Source: Amycolatopsis acidicola (GTDB lineage: Bacteria; Actinomycetota; Actinomycetes; Mycobacteriales; Pseudonocardiaceae). Taken from it: 64,000 nt of DNA. Shown here one piece after another: positions 1-7,747 of the stretch. The stretch's first letter is position 1. Every line of letters begins with the position of its first letter. The DNA is taken from the NCBI RefSeq assembly GCF_007713735.2, contig NZ_VMNW02000009.1:1-64000 (forward strand), given 5' to 3'. The position numbers and the translations under genes are program-made. The notes under the pieces are model-generated. The model had not been told where the DNA came from, did not search any database, and worked only from the letters and a program-made list of their open reading frames with translations.

Positions 1-66
1 CAGCAAAAGCCGGGGACCACCCCACCGACCACACCCCTCCACCGCCCCGGTCCCCAGCCGTCCCTT

Positions 67-124
67 GCGGTTCCGGGGGTTGGTCAAGGTACTCTTTCCC
101 GCCTTGACGAACCCCCGGAACCGC
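67..124. terminator. long intergenic inverted repeat
   Basis: Arms 67-89 and 102-124 are 23 nt each and complementary except for one position (82/109), with a 12-nt loop (tactctttcccg). This could be a strong bidirectional terminator for a gene left of the window or a dispersed palindromic element. There is no T-tract, which is usual in high-GC actinobacteria. Confidence 0.55.
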
Positions 125-180
125 GAACACTCACAGATCGGGGCGGTGGTGGGGTGCACCCAGCGCGCGCTACGCGCGTC

Positions 181-217
181 CGTTGCTCCCGCAACGCAAG
201 CAGCTCCCGCAACGCAA
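181..217. repeat. 15-bp direct repeat with 18-bp period
   Basis: GCTCCCGCAACGCAA occurs at 185-199 and again, identically, at 203-217. The first copy is also part of an inverted repeat, CGTTGC-tccc-GCAACG (181-196). It lies 24-60 nt upstream of the small gene at 241 and could be a tandem operator. No regulator can be assigned. Confidence 0.4.
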
Positions 218-240
218 CCCACCACACCCGCCGAGGCAAG

Positions 241-609
241 ATGAACGCTGTACCGCAAGCCCTCAGAATCGTGCGCGCCGATTCGGTTCGCGATCAGCCC
301 CGCCTGTCCCGCATCTGCGGACGAATCCCCGGCCTCTCCCCTGTCGCCGGATCACTCGTGGCCCGCACCGACGATGATCTCAGCCTGGTCTTCGTGGTGG
401 ACCACAGCGCTCAGCGAATAGGCACGCTCCACGGCGCCGCGATCGAGGAAACCGACGAGGCCGTCTCAGTGACGTTTCTCGCCGAGCTCATCCCCGACAG
501 CGGGCCTCGGTTCGTCTCGCCTTCCCTGATCGCCCACCACATGGTCGATCTCGCCCGGCCGCTGGGAACGCGCATGGTGACCGGACCCGCGCGACGCGAA
601 TCCCGGTAG
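241..609 (+). CDS. hypothetical protein
   Basis: This 122-residue protein has no recognised domain. It is soluble, mixed alpha/beta in appearance, with no signal peptide or membrane segment. ATG at 241 was chosen because GAGG lies about 5 nt upstream (CGAGGCAAGATG); an upstream in-frame start at 154 would run through the repeated leader. Codon use differs from the neighbours: AGA, ATA, GTA, CAA and several CGA and GGA codons are rare elsewhere in the window, which suggests acquired or weakly expressed DNA. It is convergent with the IclR gene that follows. Confidence 0.5.
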   Translation: MNAVPQALRIVRADSVRDQPRLSRICGRIPGLSPVAGSLVARTDDDLSLVFVVDHSAQRIGTLHGAAIEETDEAVSVTFLAELIPDSGPRFVSPSLIAHHMVDLARPLGTRMVTGPARRESR

Positions 610-627
610 CCCCAACCGAAACGCCCC

Positions 628-1416
628 TCAGACGACAGCGCTTTCCTCCGCCACCACCGGCACCACGCCGCCCATGCGCTGCGAGATCTCCGCCGCCGCG
701 GTGACCAGGTCGTGCCGGAACGCGCCGCCATCGACGGGGAGGGTGCGGACGGTGCCGACGACCGCGATGGTGGCGCAGATGCCGTACTCGTCGAACACAC
801 CCGTCGCCACGGCGGTGATGCCGGAGTCGACGAGGTGGTCGCTGGCCACCCCGGTCCGGCGCACCTCCGCGAGCTGCGCGGTCAGCTCCTCCCGCTCGTT
901 CTCCGGCAACGTCGCCAGCAGCCTGTCCGCACCGAGCTGGTCGGGCAGGAACGCCAGGAACAGCTTCGCCTGCGCCGAGCGCAGCCCCAGCTGCGTGCCG
1001 ACCCGCACCGTCACCAGCACCGAGCGCGTGGTGTCCTCCTCCGACCGCGACACCACCGGCCCGGACGAGCCCCACAGGCTGATCACCGTCGTCAGGTGCG
1101 TGGACTGGCACACCCGCCGCAGGAACGGCGGCGCGACGTCGAGCACGCGGCGCCTGCCGAGCGCGGCCGCTCCGAGTTGCAGCAGCAGGCCGCCGGGCTC
1201 GAACCGCGACGGCTCCCGCGTGCGTTCGAGCAGGCCGGCCGTGACCAGCGAAGTGAAGTACCGGTGCGTGGTGCTGCGGTTGAGCCCGAGCCGTTCGGCC
1301 GCCTCGGCCACCGTCGTGGTCGGGTTCTCCCCCGAGAACAGGCCCAGGATCTGCCCCACCCGGCTGACGGCCTGGATGTCCCCGGAGGACACCGCGCCGT
1401 CGATCTCACGCGTCAC
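628..1416 (-). CDS. IclR-family transcriptional regulator
   Basis: About 262 residues. The N-terminal winged helix-turn-helix covers roughly residues 10-70 (a segment beginning SRVGQILGLFSGENPTTTV, then RLGLNRSTTHRYFTSL). The C-terminal IclR effector domain contains the conserved CATIAVVGTV-like segment near residues 215-225. GTG at 1416 is preferred because AGGGAGAG lies 4-6 nt upstream; an ATG at 1431 is in frame but has no comparable site and overlaps the stop of the MFS gene. It is the downstream gene of an MFS-iclR pair and is the likely regulator of the divergent operon that starts at 2930. Confidence 0.88.
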   Translation of the reverse strand: MTREIDGAVSSGDIQAVSRVGQILGLFSGENPTTTVAEAAERLGLNRSTTHRYFTSLVTAGLLERTREPSRFEPGGLLLQLGAAALGRRRVLDVAPPFLRRVCQSTHLTTVISLWGSSGPVVSRSEEDTTRSVLVTVRVGTQLGLRSAQAKLFLAFLPDQLGADRLLATLPENEREELTAQLAEVRRTGVASDHLVDSGITAVATGVFDEYGICATIAVVGTVRTLPVDGGAFRHDLVTAAAEISQRMGGVVPVVAEESAVV

Positions 1417-1430
1417 TGGTCTCTCCCTCA

Positions 1431-2768
1431 TCACCCGTTGCTTCGCCTCACCGTATCGCGGCCCATGTCCGTCTCCTTGGTCTCCGGCCCCGCCGCCGCG
1501 CCGGCGCTGATGAGCAGCCCGGCGAGCACGATCAGCACGATCGGCGCGAGATGCCCGGGCAGTACCGTCGAAATCCCGTCCAGGTACAGCGCGTAGAACG
1601 CCGGGATGATCAGCGCCAGGCTGTAGCCGACGCCGTACCCGCTCGCGCGGATGCTCGCCGGGAACCGTTCGGTGAGGTAGGCCGCGATGGGCCCGAACGT
1701 CCCGATCGTGAACACCACCACCAGCGTGCACGCGACGACCATCGCCGGTCCACTGTGGAGCGACATCGCCAGCGCGAAGGACGGCCCGCCGATCACGATG
1801 ACGGACACCCCGTAGCCGATGAAGAAGCGCCGCCGCCCGATCCGCTGGGAAAGCAGCCCCGACAACGGGTACGTCACCGCGGTCACGGCGGTCGCGATCA
1901 TCATGGTCACCGACACGGCCTGCCCGGACAGCCCGGCGTGTGACTTGAGCAGGCCCGGCAGCACGGCGATCCCGGCGTTGGTCGCCAGCCAGGTGCCGGT
2001 CATCAGCACGAACACCTGCGCCATCGTCCTGCGGTGCTCGCCCTTGAACAGCATCGCGAGCGGTGACCCGGACCGGGTGCGCTCGGTGCGCGACTCCTCG
2101 ACTTCCTTTTGGTACGAACGGAAAAGCACCACCGCCAGCAGCGCCCCGACGAGGAACGGGATCCGCCAGCCCCACTGCGCGTACGCGGAGTCGACCCCGG
2201 CCGACGGCATCACCGAGAGCAGGATGAGCGTGATGGCCGCGACCACCGCGTAGGCACCCGGCGACGTGCACGTGATGCTGCCCGAGACCAGGCCCCGCTT
2301 GCGTTTCGGGCTCCATTCCATCGCCAGCGGGACGGCGGTCGTGTACTCGCCGCCGAGGAAGATCCCGTCGATGAACCGCAGCGCGATCAGCAACCCCGCC
2401 GACGCGATGCCGATGGTCTCGTAGCCCGGCAGCACGGCGATGAGCGCGGTGGTGACGCCGAACCCGGCCACCGCGACGAGCGTGCTCTTGCGGCGGCCTC
2501 GCGTGTCGGCGAAGTGCCCGAAGACGGCGGCGCCCAGCGGGCGGGCGATGAGCGTGGAGGCGAAGACGAAGGCGTTGAGCAGCGCGGCCGCGCCGGCGCT
2601 GATCCCCGTCGACTGGAAGTAGGCGCTGGCCGGGGCGAGCGCCACGATGGGCAGGTAGATGTCGTACTGGTCGACGAAATAGGCCAGTACCCCGCCCCGG
2701 ATCGCCGCTCTGGCCTCCGGCGGGAAGCCGGTGGCCACCGCGGGACGGTCCGTGCCGAGTTCGGTCAT
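1431..2768 (-). CDS. MFS transporter, metabolite:H+ symporter type
   Basis: A 445-residue, 12-helix major facilitator protein. It has the family A-like loop motif FGHFADTRGRRKS after helix 2, the FIDGIFLGGEYTTA segment of helix 4, and QWGWRIPFLVGALL as in MHS-type carriers of small organic acids. ATG at 2768 has AGGAG 6 nt upstream; an earlier in-frame start (2801) lacks one. It probably imports the substrate of the divergent catabolic operon, giving this locus two carriers (the other at 5424). The inner-membrane location is clear. The substrate is unknown. Confidence 0.88.
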   Translation of the reverse strand: MTELGTDRPAVATGFPPEARAAIRGGVLAYFVDQYDIYLPIVALAPASAYFQSTGISAGAAALLNAFVFASTLIARPLGAAVFGHFADTRGRRKSTLVAVAGFGVTTALIAVLPGYETIGIASAGLLIALRFIDGIFLGGEYTTAVPLAMEWSPKRKRGLVSGSITCTSPGAYAVVAAITLILLSVMPSAGVDSAYAQWGWRIPFLVGALLAVVLFRSYQKEVEESRTERTRSGSPLAMLFKGEHRRTMAQVFVLMTGTWLATNAGIAVLPGLLKSHAGLSGQAVSVTMMIATAVTAVTYPLSGLLSQRIGRRRFFIGYGVSVIVIGGPSFALAMSLHSGPAMVVACTLVVVFTIGTFGPIAAYLTERFPASIRASGYGVGYSLALIIPAFYALYLDGISTVLPGHLAPIVLIVLAGLLISAGAAAGPETKETDMGRDTVRRSNG

Positions 2769-2798
2769 GGTTGCTCCTGGAATCCTCGTTGATGTCCA

Positions 2799-2829
2799 CA
2801 TAGCGCATCACGCTGTCTGCATCGCGAAC
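2799..2829. promoter_or_regulatory. putative operator, copy A
   Basis: CATAGCG, 11 nt, then CTGCATCGCGAAC. The same two blocks recur at 2882-2911 with a 10-nt spacer. It lies 30 nt upstream of the MFS start at 2768, as expected of an IclR-type operator. The binding protein is inferred. Confidence 0.5.
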
Positions 2830-2877
2830 GTGCCGACTCTACATTCGCTCGCCACTCGGATCAACGAGCACTTGACG

Positions 2878-2911
2878 TTCGCATAGCGAAGTAGCAATCT
2901 GTATCGCGAAC
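2878..2911. promoter_or_regulatory. putative operator, copy B, with palindrome
   Basis: CATAGCG, 10 nt, then CTGTATCGCGAAC (2882-2911) repeats copy A directly. It overlaps a perfect dyad TTCGC-ata-GCGAA (2878-2890). TTGACG at 2872-2877 is a possible -35 box and CAATCT at 2895-2900, 17 nt on, a weak -10, so the element would cover the promoter of the gene at 2930. This is consistent with IclR repression. Confidence 0.5.
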
Positions 2912-2929
2912 AACGAGAAGGAGTTGAGC

Positions 2930-3823
2930 ATGACAAAGACGTCCGACCCGGTCGCGAAGGTCCTCCACGGCAGTGTCGACCTGCACTGTCACTCCGGGCC
3001 CAGCCCGTTCCCCCGCCGGTTCGACCACGTCGAAGCCGCCATCGACGCGCAGGAGCGGATCGGCATGCGCGCGATGGTCGTGAAATCGCACCACCACAAC
3101 ACGGTCATGGACGTGCTCGCGATGGCGCCGCGGCTGCGTGAGCTGGACATCCAGGTCTACGGCGGGATCGCGCTCAACAGCTTCGTCGGCGGGCTGAACC
3201 CGCACGCGGTGCGCATGTCACTGCGGATGGGCGGCAAGGTCGTCTGGTTCCCGACCATGTCCTCGGGCCGGCACATCGAATGCCATCACGATGGCGACGG
3301 GTTCCCCACCGAGACCGTCCCGCTGACCTGCGAGCGCATCGACATCCAGGACGAGGCGGGCGAGCTGAAGCCCGAGGTGGACGAGATCCTCGACGTGGTC
3401 GCCGAAACCGGCGCCCTGCTTTCCGGCGGCCACATGTATCCGGACAGCATCCGGCAGCTCTTCGAGGCCGCGGGCGCGAAGGGCATCCGCCGGCTGATCG
3501 TCAACCACCCCAACTTCGTGATCGGCGCGGACCCGGCGAAATGCCGCGAGTTCGTCGAGCTGGGCGCGTTCATCGAGCACGAGGTCGGCATGTACGACCC
3601 CGAGGGCCACATGCACTGGGATCCGCGGCTGCTGCTGGACTGGATCGGGCAGGTCGGTCCCGAGCACACCGTGATCGCCTCCGACCTCGGGCAGGCGAGC
3701 AACCCGAAGCCGGTGGACGCGTACCTGCGCGTCTGCGGCGCGCTGCTGGACCTCGGTCTCCCGGAGAAGGAGCTGCGCCGGATGACCTGCGACAACCCGG
3801 CGTACCTGCTGGGACTGGACTGA
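2930..3823 (+). CDS. DUF6282 family, amidohydrolase-like metal hydrolase
   Basis: 297 residues. DLHCHSGPSPFPRR near residue 17 is the metal-binding HxH strand of amidohydrolase-superfamily barrels. VVKSHHHNT (about 48), GGHMYPDS (about 165), NHPNFVIG (about 190) and ASDLGQ (about 248) supply further putative His, Lys and Asp ligands. Family members are not biochemically characterised as far as I know. ATG at 2930 has GAAGGAG 6 nt upstream; an in-frame TTG at 2924 is rejected. It is the first gene of a rightward operon, so hydrolytic ring or amide opening is a reasonable but unproven role. Confidence 0.8.
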   Translation: MTKTSDPVAKVLHGSVDLHCHSGPSPFPRRFDHVEAAIDAQERIGMRAMVVKSHHHNTVMDVLAMAPRLRELDIQVYGGIALNSFVGGLNPHAVRMSLRMGGKVVWFPTMSSGRHIECHHDGDGFPTETVPLTCERIDIQDEAGELKPEVDEILDVVAETGALLSGGHMYPDSIRQLFEAAGAKGIRRLIVNHPNFVIGADPAKCREFVELGAFIEHEVGMYDPEGHMHWDPRLLLDWIGQVGPEHTVIASDLGQASNPKPVDAYLRVCGALLDLGLPEKELRRMTCDNPAYLLGLD

Positions 3824-3832
3824 GGGGGCGGG

Positions 3833-4699
3833 GTGTACACAAAGGACGATCCCCGCGCGGCGCTCGCCACGGACAGCACCGATTCCGGCATCGCCGCGCC
3901 CGAATACCACGACTTCGCCGGGCTCGGCCGCGGCACCTGGTACACGCGGGCGCAGAACGTGCTGCTCGCCTACACCTCGCCCGGGCCCGGCCAGTCGCTC
4001 GACGCGGGCGAGTTCACGTTCGAACACGTGCTGCTGCTCGTGCACGACTCATCCGCGGCGGAAGTGCTTGCGGGAGAAGAAAAGGTGACCCTGCACGGGC
4101 AGGGCCTGATGGTGATCCCGCCCGGCACGAGCGAAATCGTCTCGCTCGGCGACGGTGATCTCGTGCAGCTCGTGCGGACCGACGAGCCCGGCTGGGCCGC
4201 CCGCGCCCGCAACGCCGGCTCCTACGCCGAACCGCACCCGCGCGTCACGCCGCTCACGCCGTGGCCGGCGCCGGCCGGTGGCGACAAACTCCGCGTCTAT
4301 CCCCTCGCCGACGTGCCACGGGATCCGAAGCGGTTCGGCCGGATCTTCCGCACGCGCGCGTTCATGGTGAACTTCCTGCCCCCGCACGAAGGCCCGCGCG
4401 ATCCGGCGAAGTTCTCGCCGCACCACCACGACGACTTCGAACAGGTTTCGCTGGCCGTGGCCGGCGAGTTCGTGCACCACATCCGCACCCCGTGGACCAC
4501 GGATTCGCGCACCTGGCGCGAGGACGACCACGTGCGCGTCGGCAGCCCGTCGGTCACGGTGATCCCGCCGCCCACGGTGCACACCTCGGCCGCCGCCGCG
4601 CCGGGCCACAACCAGCTCATCGACATCTTTTCCCCGCCCCGCGCGGATTTCTCCGCGCAGGGCTGGGTCCTCAACGCCGAGGAGTTCCCCCAGCCATGA
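3833..4699 (+). CDS. bicupin-domain protein
   Basis: 288 residues with two cupin halves. The C-terminal half holds the metal-site pattern HHHDDFEQVSLAVAGEFVHH (around residues 200-220) and a later HTS. The N-terminal half (about 60-125) has EHVLLLVHD and a VIPPGTSE segment but fewer metal ligands, so probably only the second half binds metal. Cupins of this size act as isomerases, hydrolases or dioxygenases in catabolic operons. GTG at 3833 follows a G-rich stretch (GGGGGCGGG). It starts 9 nt after the DUF6282 gene and overlaps the aldolase by 4 nt. Confidence 0.75.
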   Translation: MYTKDDPRAALATDSTDSGIAAPEYHDFAGLGRGTWYTRAQNVLLAYTSPGPGQSLDAGEFTFEHVLLLVHDSSAAEVLAGEEKVTLHGQGLMVIPPGTSEIVSLGDGDLVQLVRTDEPGWAARARNAGSYAEPHPRVTPLTPWPAPAGGDKLRVYPLADVPRDPKRFGRIFRTRAFMVNFLPPHEGPRDPAKFSPHHHDDFEQVSLAVAGEFVHHIRTPWTTDSRTWREDDHVRVGSPSVTVIPPPTVHTSAAAAPGHNQLIDIFSPPRADFSAQGWVLNAEEFPQP

Positions 4700-5427
4700 C
4701 GATGTTCGCGAACGCCGGCGTCCCGGTCGGCACCTGGCTCAAGATGGCCGCGCCCGAACCGGTCGAGATCGCCGCCCACGCGGGGTTCGACTTCGTGGTG
4801 GTCGACCTCGAACACGCGCCGCTGACGCTGGAAACCGCCTACCGGCTGGTGAACAGCGCCGCCGCGCTGGGCATGACCCCGCTCGTCCGCGTGCCCGACC
4901 ACACCCCGTCGACCATCCAGAAGATCCTGGACGCGGGCGCGGCCGGGGTGCTGGTGCCCAAAGTGGACAGTGTCGAGCAGGCCGTTGCGGTGGCCAGGGC
5001 GACCCGGTTCCCGCCGGACGGGGACCGCGGCGCCGGGGGCACGAGCCGCGCCGGGCGCTGGGGCCTGCGCGCCAACGCCGAGTACACCGGGCAGCCCGTC
5101 CTGTGCATTCCTCAGCTGGAGAGCGAGAAAGCCCTCGCTGCGGCGACGGACATCCTGGCGCTGCCCGGAGTGGACGCGGTGTTCGTCGGCGCGGCGGACC
5201 TGTCGATGTCGATGGGCACGACGCCCGCCGACCCTGCCGTCGCGGAGCTGATCACACGGACGATCGCGCAGGCCACCGCCGCCGGAAAGCCCTGCGGGCT
5301 GGCGTTCGGCGCGGCGGCGCCCGCGGCCGGCGCGATCGCCCAGGGCTGCGGGTTCGTCGTGGTCTCCAACGACACTTCGATGCTCGCGACCGCGGCGCGG
5401 TCGGTCGTGGCGGAGGTCCGGGCGTGA
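4696..5427 (+). CDS. HpcH/HpaI-type class II aldolase
   Basis: 243 residues, the usual length. It keeps the catalytic His in VVVDLEHAPL (about 42), the substrate Arg in LVRVPDH (about 70), the metal Glu in CIPQLES (about 140) and the metal Asp in VFVGAADLSMSMG (about 170). These enzymes make or cleave 2-keto-3-deoxy acids, giving pyruvate or oxaloacetate plus an aldehyde. It would be a late, C-C-cleaving step here. ATG at 4696 overlaps the cupin stop (ATGA) and its stop overlaps the next GTG, so translation is coupled. Confidence 0.88.
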   Translation: MTMFANAGVPVGTWLKMAAPEPVEIAAHAGFDFVVVDLEHAPLTLETAYRLVNSAAALGMTPLVRVPDHTPSTIQKILDAGAAGVLVPKVDSVEQAVAVARATRFPPDGDRGAGGTSRAGRWGLRANAEYTGQPVLCIPQLESEKALAAATDILALPGVDAVFVGAADLSMSMGTTPADPAVAELITRTIAQATAAGKPCGLAFGAAAPAAGAIAQGCGFVVVSNDTSMLATAARSVVAEVRA

Positions 5428-6725
5428 GCGAACAGACGACGGAGCAGGCCATGTCCACCACGACGGACCAGCGGCAGCTTCGCCGGGTCGCCGTCGCCTC
5501 ACTCGTCGGCACGATGGTCGAGTGGTACGACTTCTACATCTACGGCACCGCGGCCGCGCTCGCGCTGGGCGACCTTTTCTTCCCGAAGCTGAACTCCACG
5601 GCGCAGACGCTTTCGGCATTCGCCACCTTCGCCATCGGGTTCCTGGCGCGGCCGCTCGGCGGTGTCCTTTTCGGACACCTCGGTGACCGCGCCGGGCGCA
5701 AGCTCGTGCTGATGGCCACGCTGCTGATGATGGGGTTCTCGACGTTCGCGATCGGCCTGTTGCCGACGTACGAGTCGATCGGCGTCGCCGCGCCGATCCT
5801 CTTGGTGGTGCTGCGTTTCCTGCAGGGCATCGCGGTCGGCGGCGAATGGGGCGGCGCGGTGCTGCTGGGCGTGGAGCGGGCACCCGCGCGGCGCCGGGCG
5901 TTCTACGGTTCGTTCGCGCAGGTCGGTTCCCCGCTCGGCCTGCTCGTCGCGGCCGGGGTGTTCGCGCTCGTGGAGACGCTGCCCTCGGCCGCGGTGCACT
6001 CGTGGGGCTGGCGGATCCCGTTCCTGCTGTCGGTGGTGCTGATCGGGATCGGCCAGTTCGTGCGGTCGCGGATCGAGGAGACCCCGGTGGCGCACAAGGA
6101 AAAGACGAAGCTGCCGCTGGGCGTCGTGCTGCGCGACCACTGGGTGGCGGTGCTGCTCGGCACGGGGGCGATGGTGGTGACGCTGACCGGGTTCTACCTG
6201 TCCACCACGTTCCTCACCAGCTACGGCACGAAGCACCTCGGGTTCGCCTCGGGCGATCTGCTGGTGGGCACGATGCTGGTGGCCGTGGTGCAGATCGTGG
6301 CGCTGCCGCTGGCCGCGATGCTCGCCGACCGCGCCGGGCGCCAGCCCGTCCTCCTCGCGGGCACCCTGCTCAGCGCGGCCCTGTCGATCCCGTTGTTCGC
6401 CCTCGCGGGCACAGGCACGGTCGCGCTGCTGTGGCTGGGCATGATCCTCTACAACATCGGCCGCTCATTGGTGTACGGCCCGCTGCCCGCCTTCGCGGCG
6501 GCGATGTTCCCGGCCGAGGTCCGGTTCACCGGGATCTCCCTCTGCTACCAGCTGGCCGGGATCGTCGGCGGCGGGTTCGCGCCGCTCATCGCGGTCGCGC
6601 TCGCCGGCAAGGACGGGCACGCGATGCCCGTCGCCGGCTACCTCGCGGCGACCGGCGTGCTCAGCGCGGTCTGCGTGTTCGTGATCGGCCGCCGCACCGA
6701 CCATTTGAAGGGGAACGCCCGATGA
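5424..6725 (+). CDS. MFS transporter, MHS family
   Basis: About 433 residues and 12 helices. MVEWYDFYIYGTAAALALG near the N terminus, FGHLGDRAGRKLVL after helix 2, LQGIAVGGEWGGA in helix 4 and HSWGWRIPF are hallmarks of proton symporters for carboxylates and related metabolites. GTG at 5424 (GGAGG 7 nt upstream, GTGA overlap with the aldolase) is used. ATG at 5451 (GGAG 6 nt upstream) is equally plausible and would give 424 residues. It probably brings in the substrate degraded by the flanking enzymes. Confidence 0.88.
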   Translation: MSEQTTEQAMSTTTDQRQLRRVAVASLVGTMVEWYDFYIYGTAAALALGDLFFPKLNSTAQTLSAFATFAIGFLARPLGGVLFGHLGDRAGRKLVLMATLLMMGFSTFAIGLLPTYESIGVAAPILLVVLRFLQGIAVGGEWGGAVLLGVERAPARRRAFYGSFAQVGSPLGLLVAAGVFALVETLPSAAVHSWGWRIPFLLSVVLIGIGQFVRSRIEETPVAHKEKTKLPLGVVLRDHWVAVLLGTGAMVVTLTGFYLSTTFLTSYGTKHLGFASGDLLVGTMLVAVVQIVALPLAAMLADRAGRQPVLLAGTLLSAALSIPLFALAGTGTVALLWLGMILYNIGRSLVYGPLPAFAAAMFPAEVRFTGISLCYQLAGIVGGGFAPLIAVALAGKDGHAMPVAGYLAATGVLSAVCVFVIGRRTDHLKGNAR

Positions 6726-7747
6726 CCGACCTGTCCACCACGCTCGGCCCGCTGCGGCTGAAGAACCCGGTCATGGCCGCGTCCTCGGAGGCAACCATGA
6801 CCGAGGACGGCATCCGCGCCTGCCTCGACGCGGGCGCTGGGGCGGTGGTCGCGAAGTCGGTCAACGAATCCCCCGCCGCCGCGAGGCAGTTGTACATCGC
6901 CGACTACGCATTGCTGGGCGACGACGGCGATCCCGTCGAATGGCAGCAGCGCACCGGCGGCGAAACACTGCTGTGCCGCTCGGGTTTGGCTTCCCGCGAC
7001 GGCTGGCTGGAAATGCTGAAGCGCGCGAACAACCACGCGCGCGGGCTGGGCGCGCACGTGTTCGGCAGCATCACGGTCGCCGACCCGGAACCGGCCGCGG
7101 AGATCGCCAGGGAGATGGCGGAGGTGGTGCCGGCGATCGAACTCAACGTCGGTGCCCCGCACGGCCGGGAAGCACGCGCGGTCAAGCAGATCACCGGGCC
7201 GGAGATGGTCGCGCAGTACACACGCACCGTCCGCGACGCCGTGGACGTGCCGCTCATCGTCAAGCTCCCCGCGCAGGCCGACAGTCCACAGGCGCTGGCC
7301 GCCGCGGCCCGCGACGCCGGCGCGGACGTCGTCGCGATGATCGGGCGGTTCAACGGCTTCTGGCCGGACCCGCTGACGAGCGAACCCGTGCTCGGTTCGT
7401 GGGGCGCGGTCGGCGGGCCCGGCATGCTCCCGGTCAGCCTGTACTGGGTGTCGAAAACCTTCGCCGCCGACCGGGAAACCCCGTTGATCGGCACGAACGG
7501 CGCCCGGTCCGCTGCCGACATCGCGCGCTTCCTGCTGAGCGGGGCACGGGCCGTGGAGGTGGCGAGCGCCGTCCTGCTGAACGGGCCGGGTGTCCTCGGC
7601 AACCTCGTTACGGGGCTCGACGAAGTACTCGCGGCGGGCGGCTACACGCGCGCCGCCGACGCGATCGGCGCGGCCGTCGACCGGGCCCGCGCCTACGCCG
7701 ACATCCCGCCGAATCCCGAACCCTTGCGCCCTTGGGAAGAGACTTAG
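6722..7747 (+). CDS. dihydroorotate dehydrogenase-like flavoprotein
   Basis: 341 residues with a PF01180-type FMN barrel. LKNPVMAASSEAT (about 14), VVAKSVN (about 43), IELNVGAPHG (about 140) replacing the usual Asn-x-Ser-Cys-Pro strand, VPLIVKLPAQ (about 176), GTNGARSAADIARFLLSGA and AVEVASAVLLNG (phosphate-binding end) are visible. True pyrimidine synthesis is unlikely in this catabolic context, and the altered active-site strand supports another oxidoreductase substrate. ATG at 6722 overlaps the MFS stop (ATGA). It is the last gene of the operon and its stop overlaps the convergent pseudogene. Confidence 0.78.
   Translation: MTDLSTTLGPLRLKNPVMAASSEATMTEDGIRACLDAGAGAVVAKSVNESPAAARQLYIADYALLGDDGDPVEWQQRTGGETLLCRSGLASRDGWLEMLKRANNHARGLGAHVFGSITVADPEPAAEIAREMAEVVPAIELNVGAPHGREARAVKQITGPEMVAQYTRTVRDAVDVPLIVKLPAQADSPQALAAAARDAGADVVAMIGRFNGFWPDPLTSEPVLGSWGAVGGPGMLPVSLYWVSKTFAADRETPLIGTNGARSAADIARFLLSGARAVEVASAVLLNGPGVLGNLVTGLDEVLAAGGYTRAADAIGAAVDRARAYADIPPNPEPLRPWEET

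Noticed and set aside
6722..7747. Pyrimidine-biosynthetic pyrD
   Set aside because: The active-site strand differs from the Asn-x-Ser-Cys-Pro type and the gene sits in a catabolic operon, so only DHOD-like is supported.
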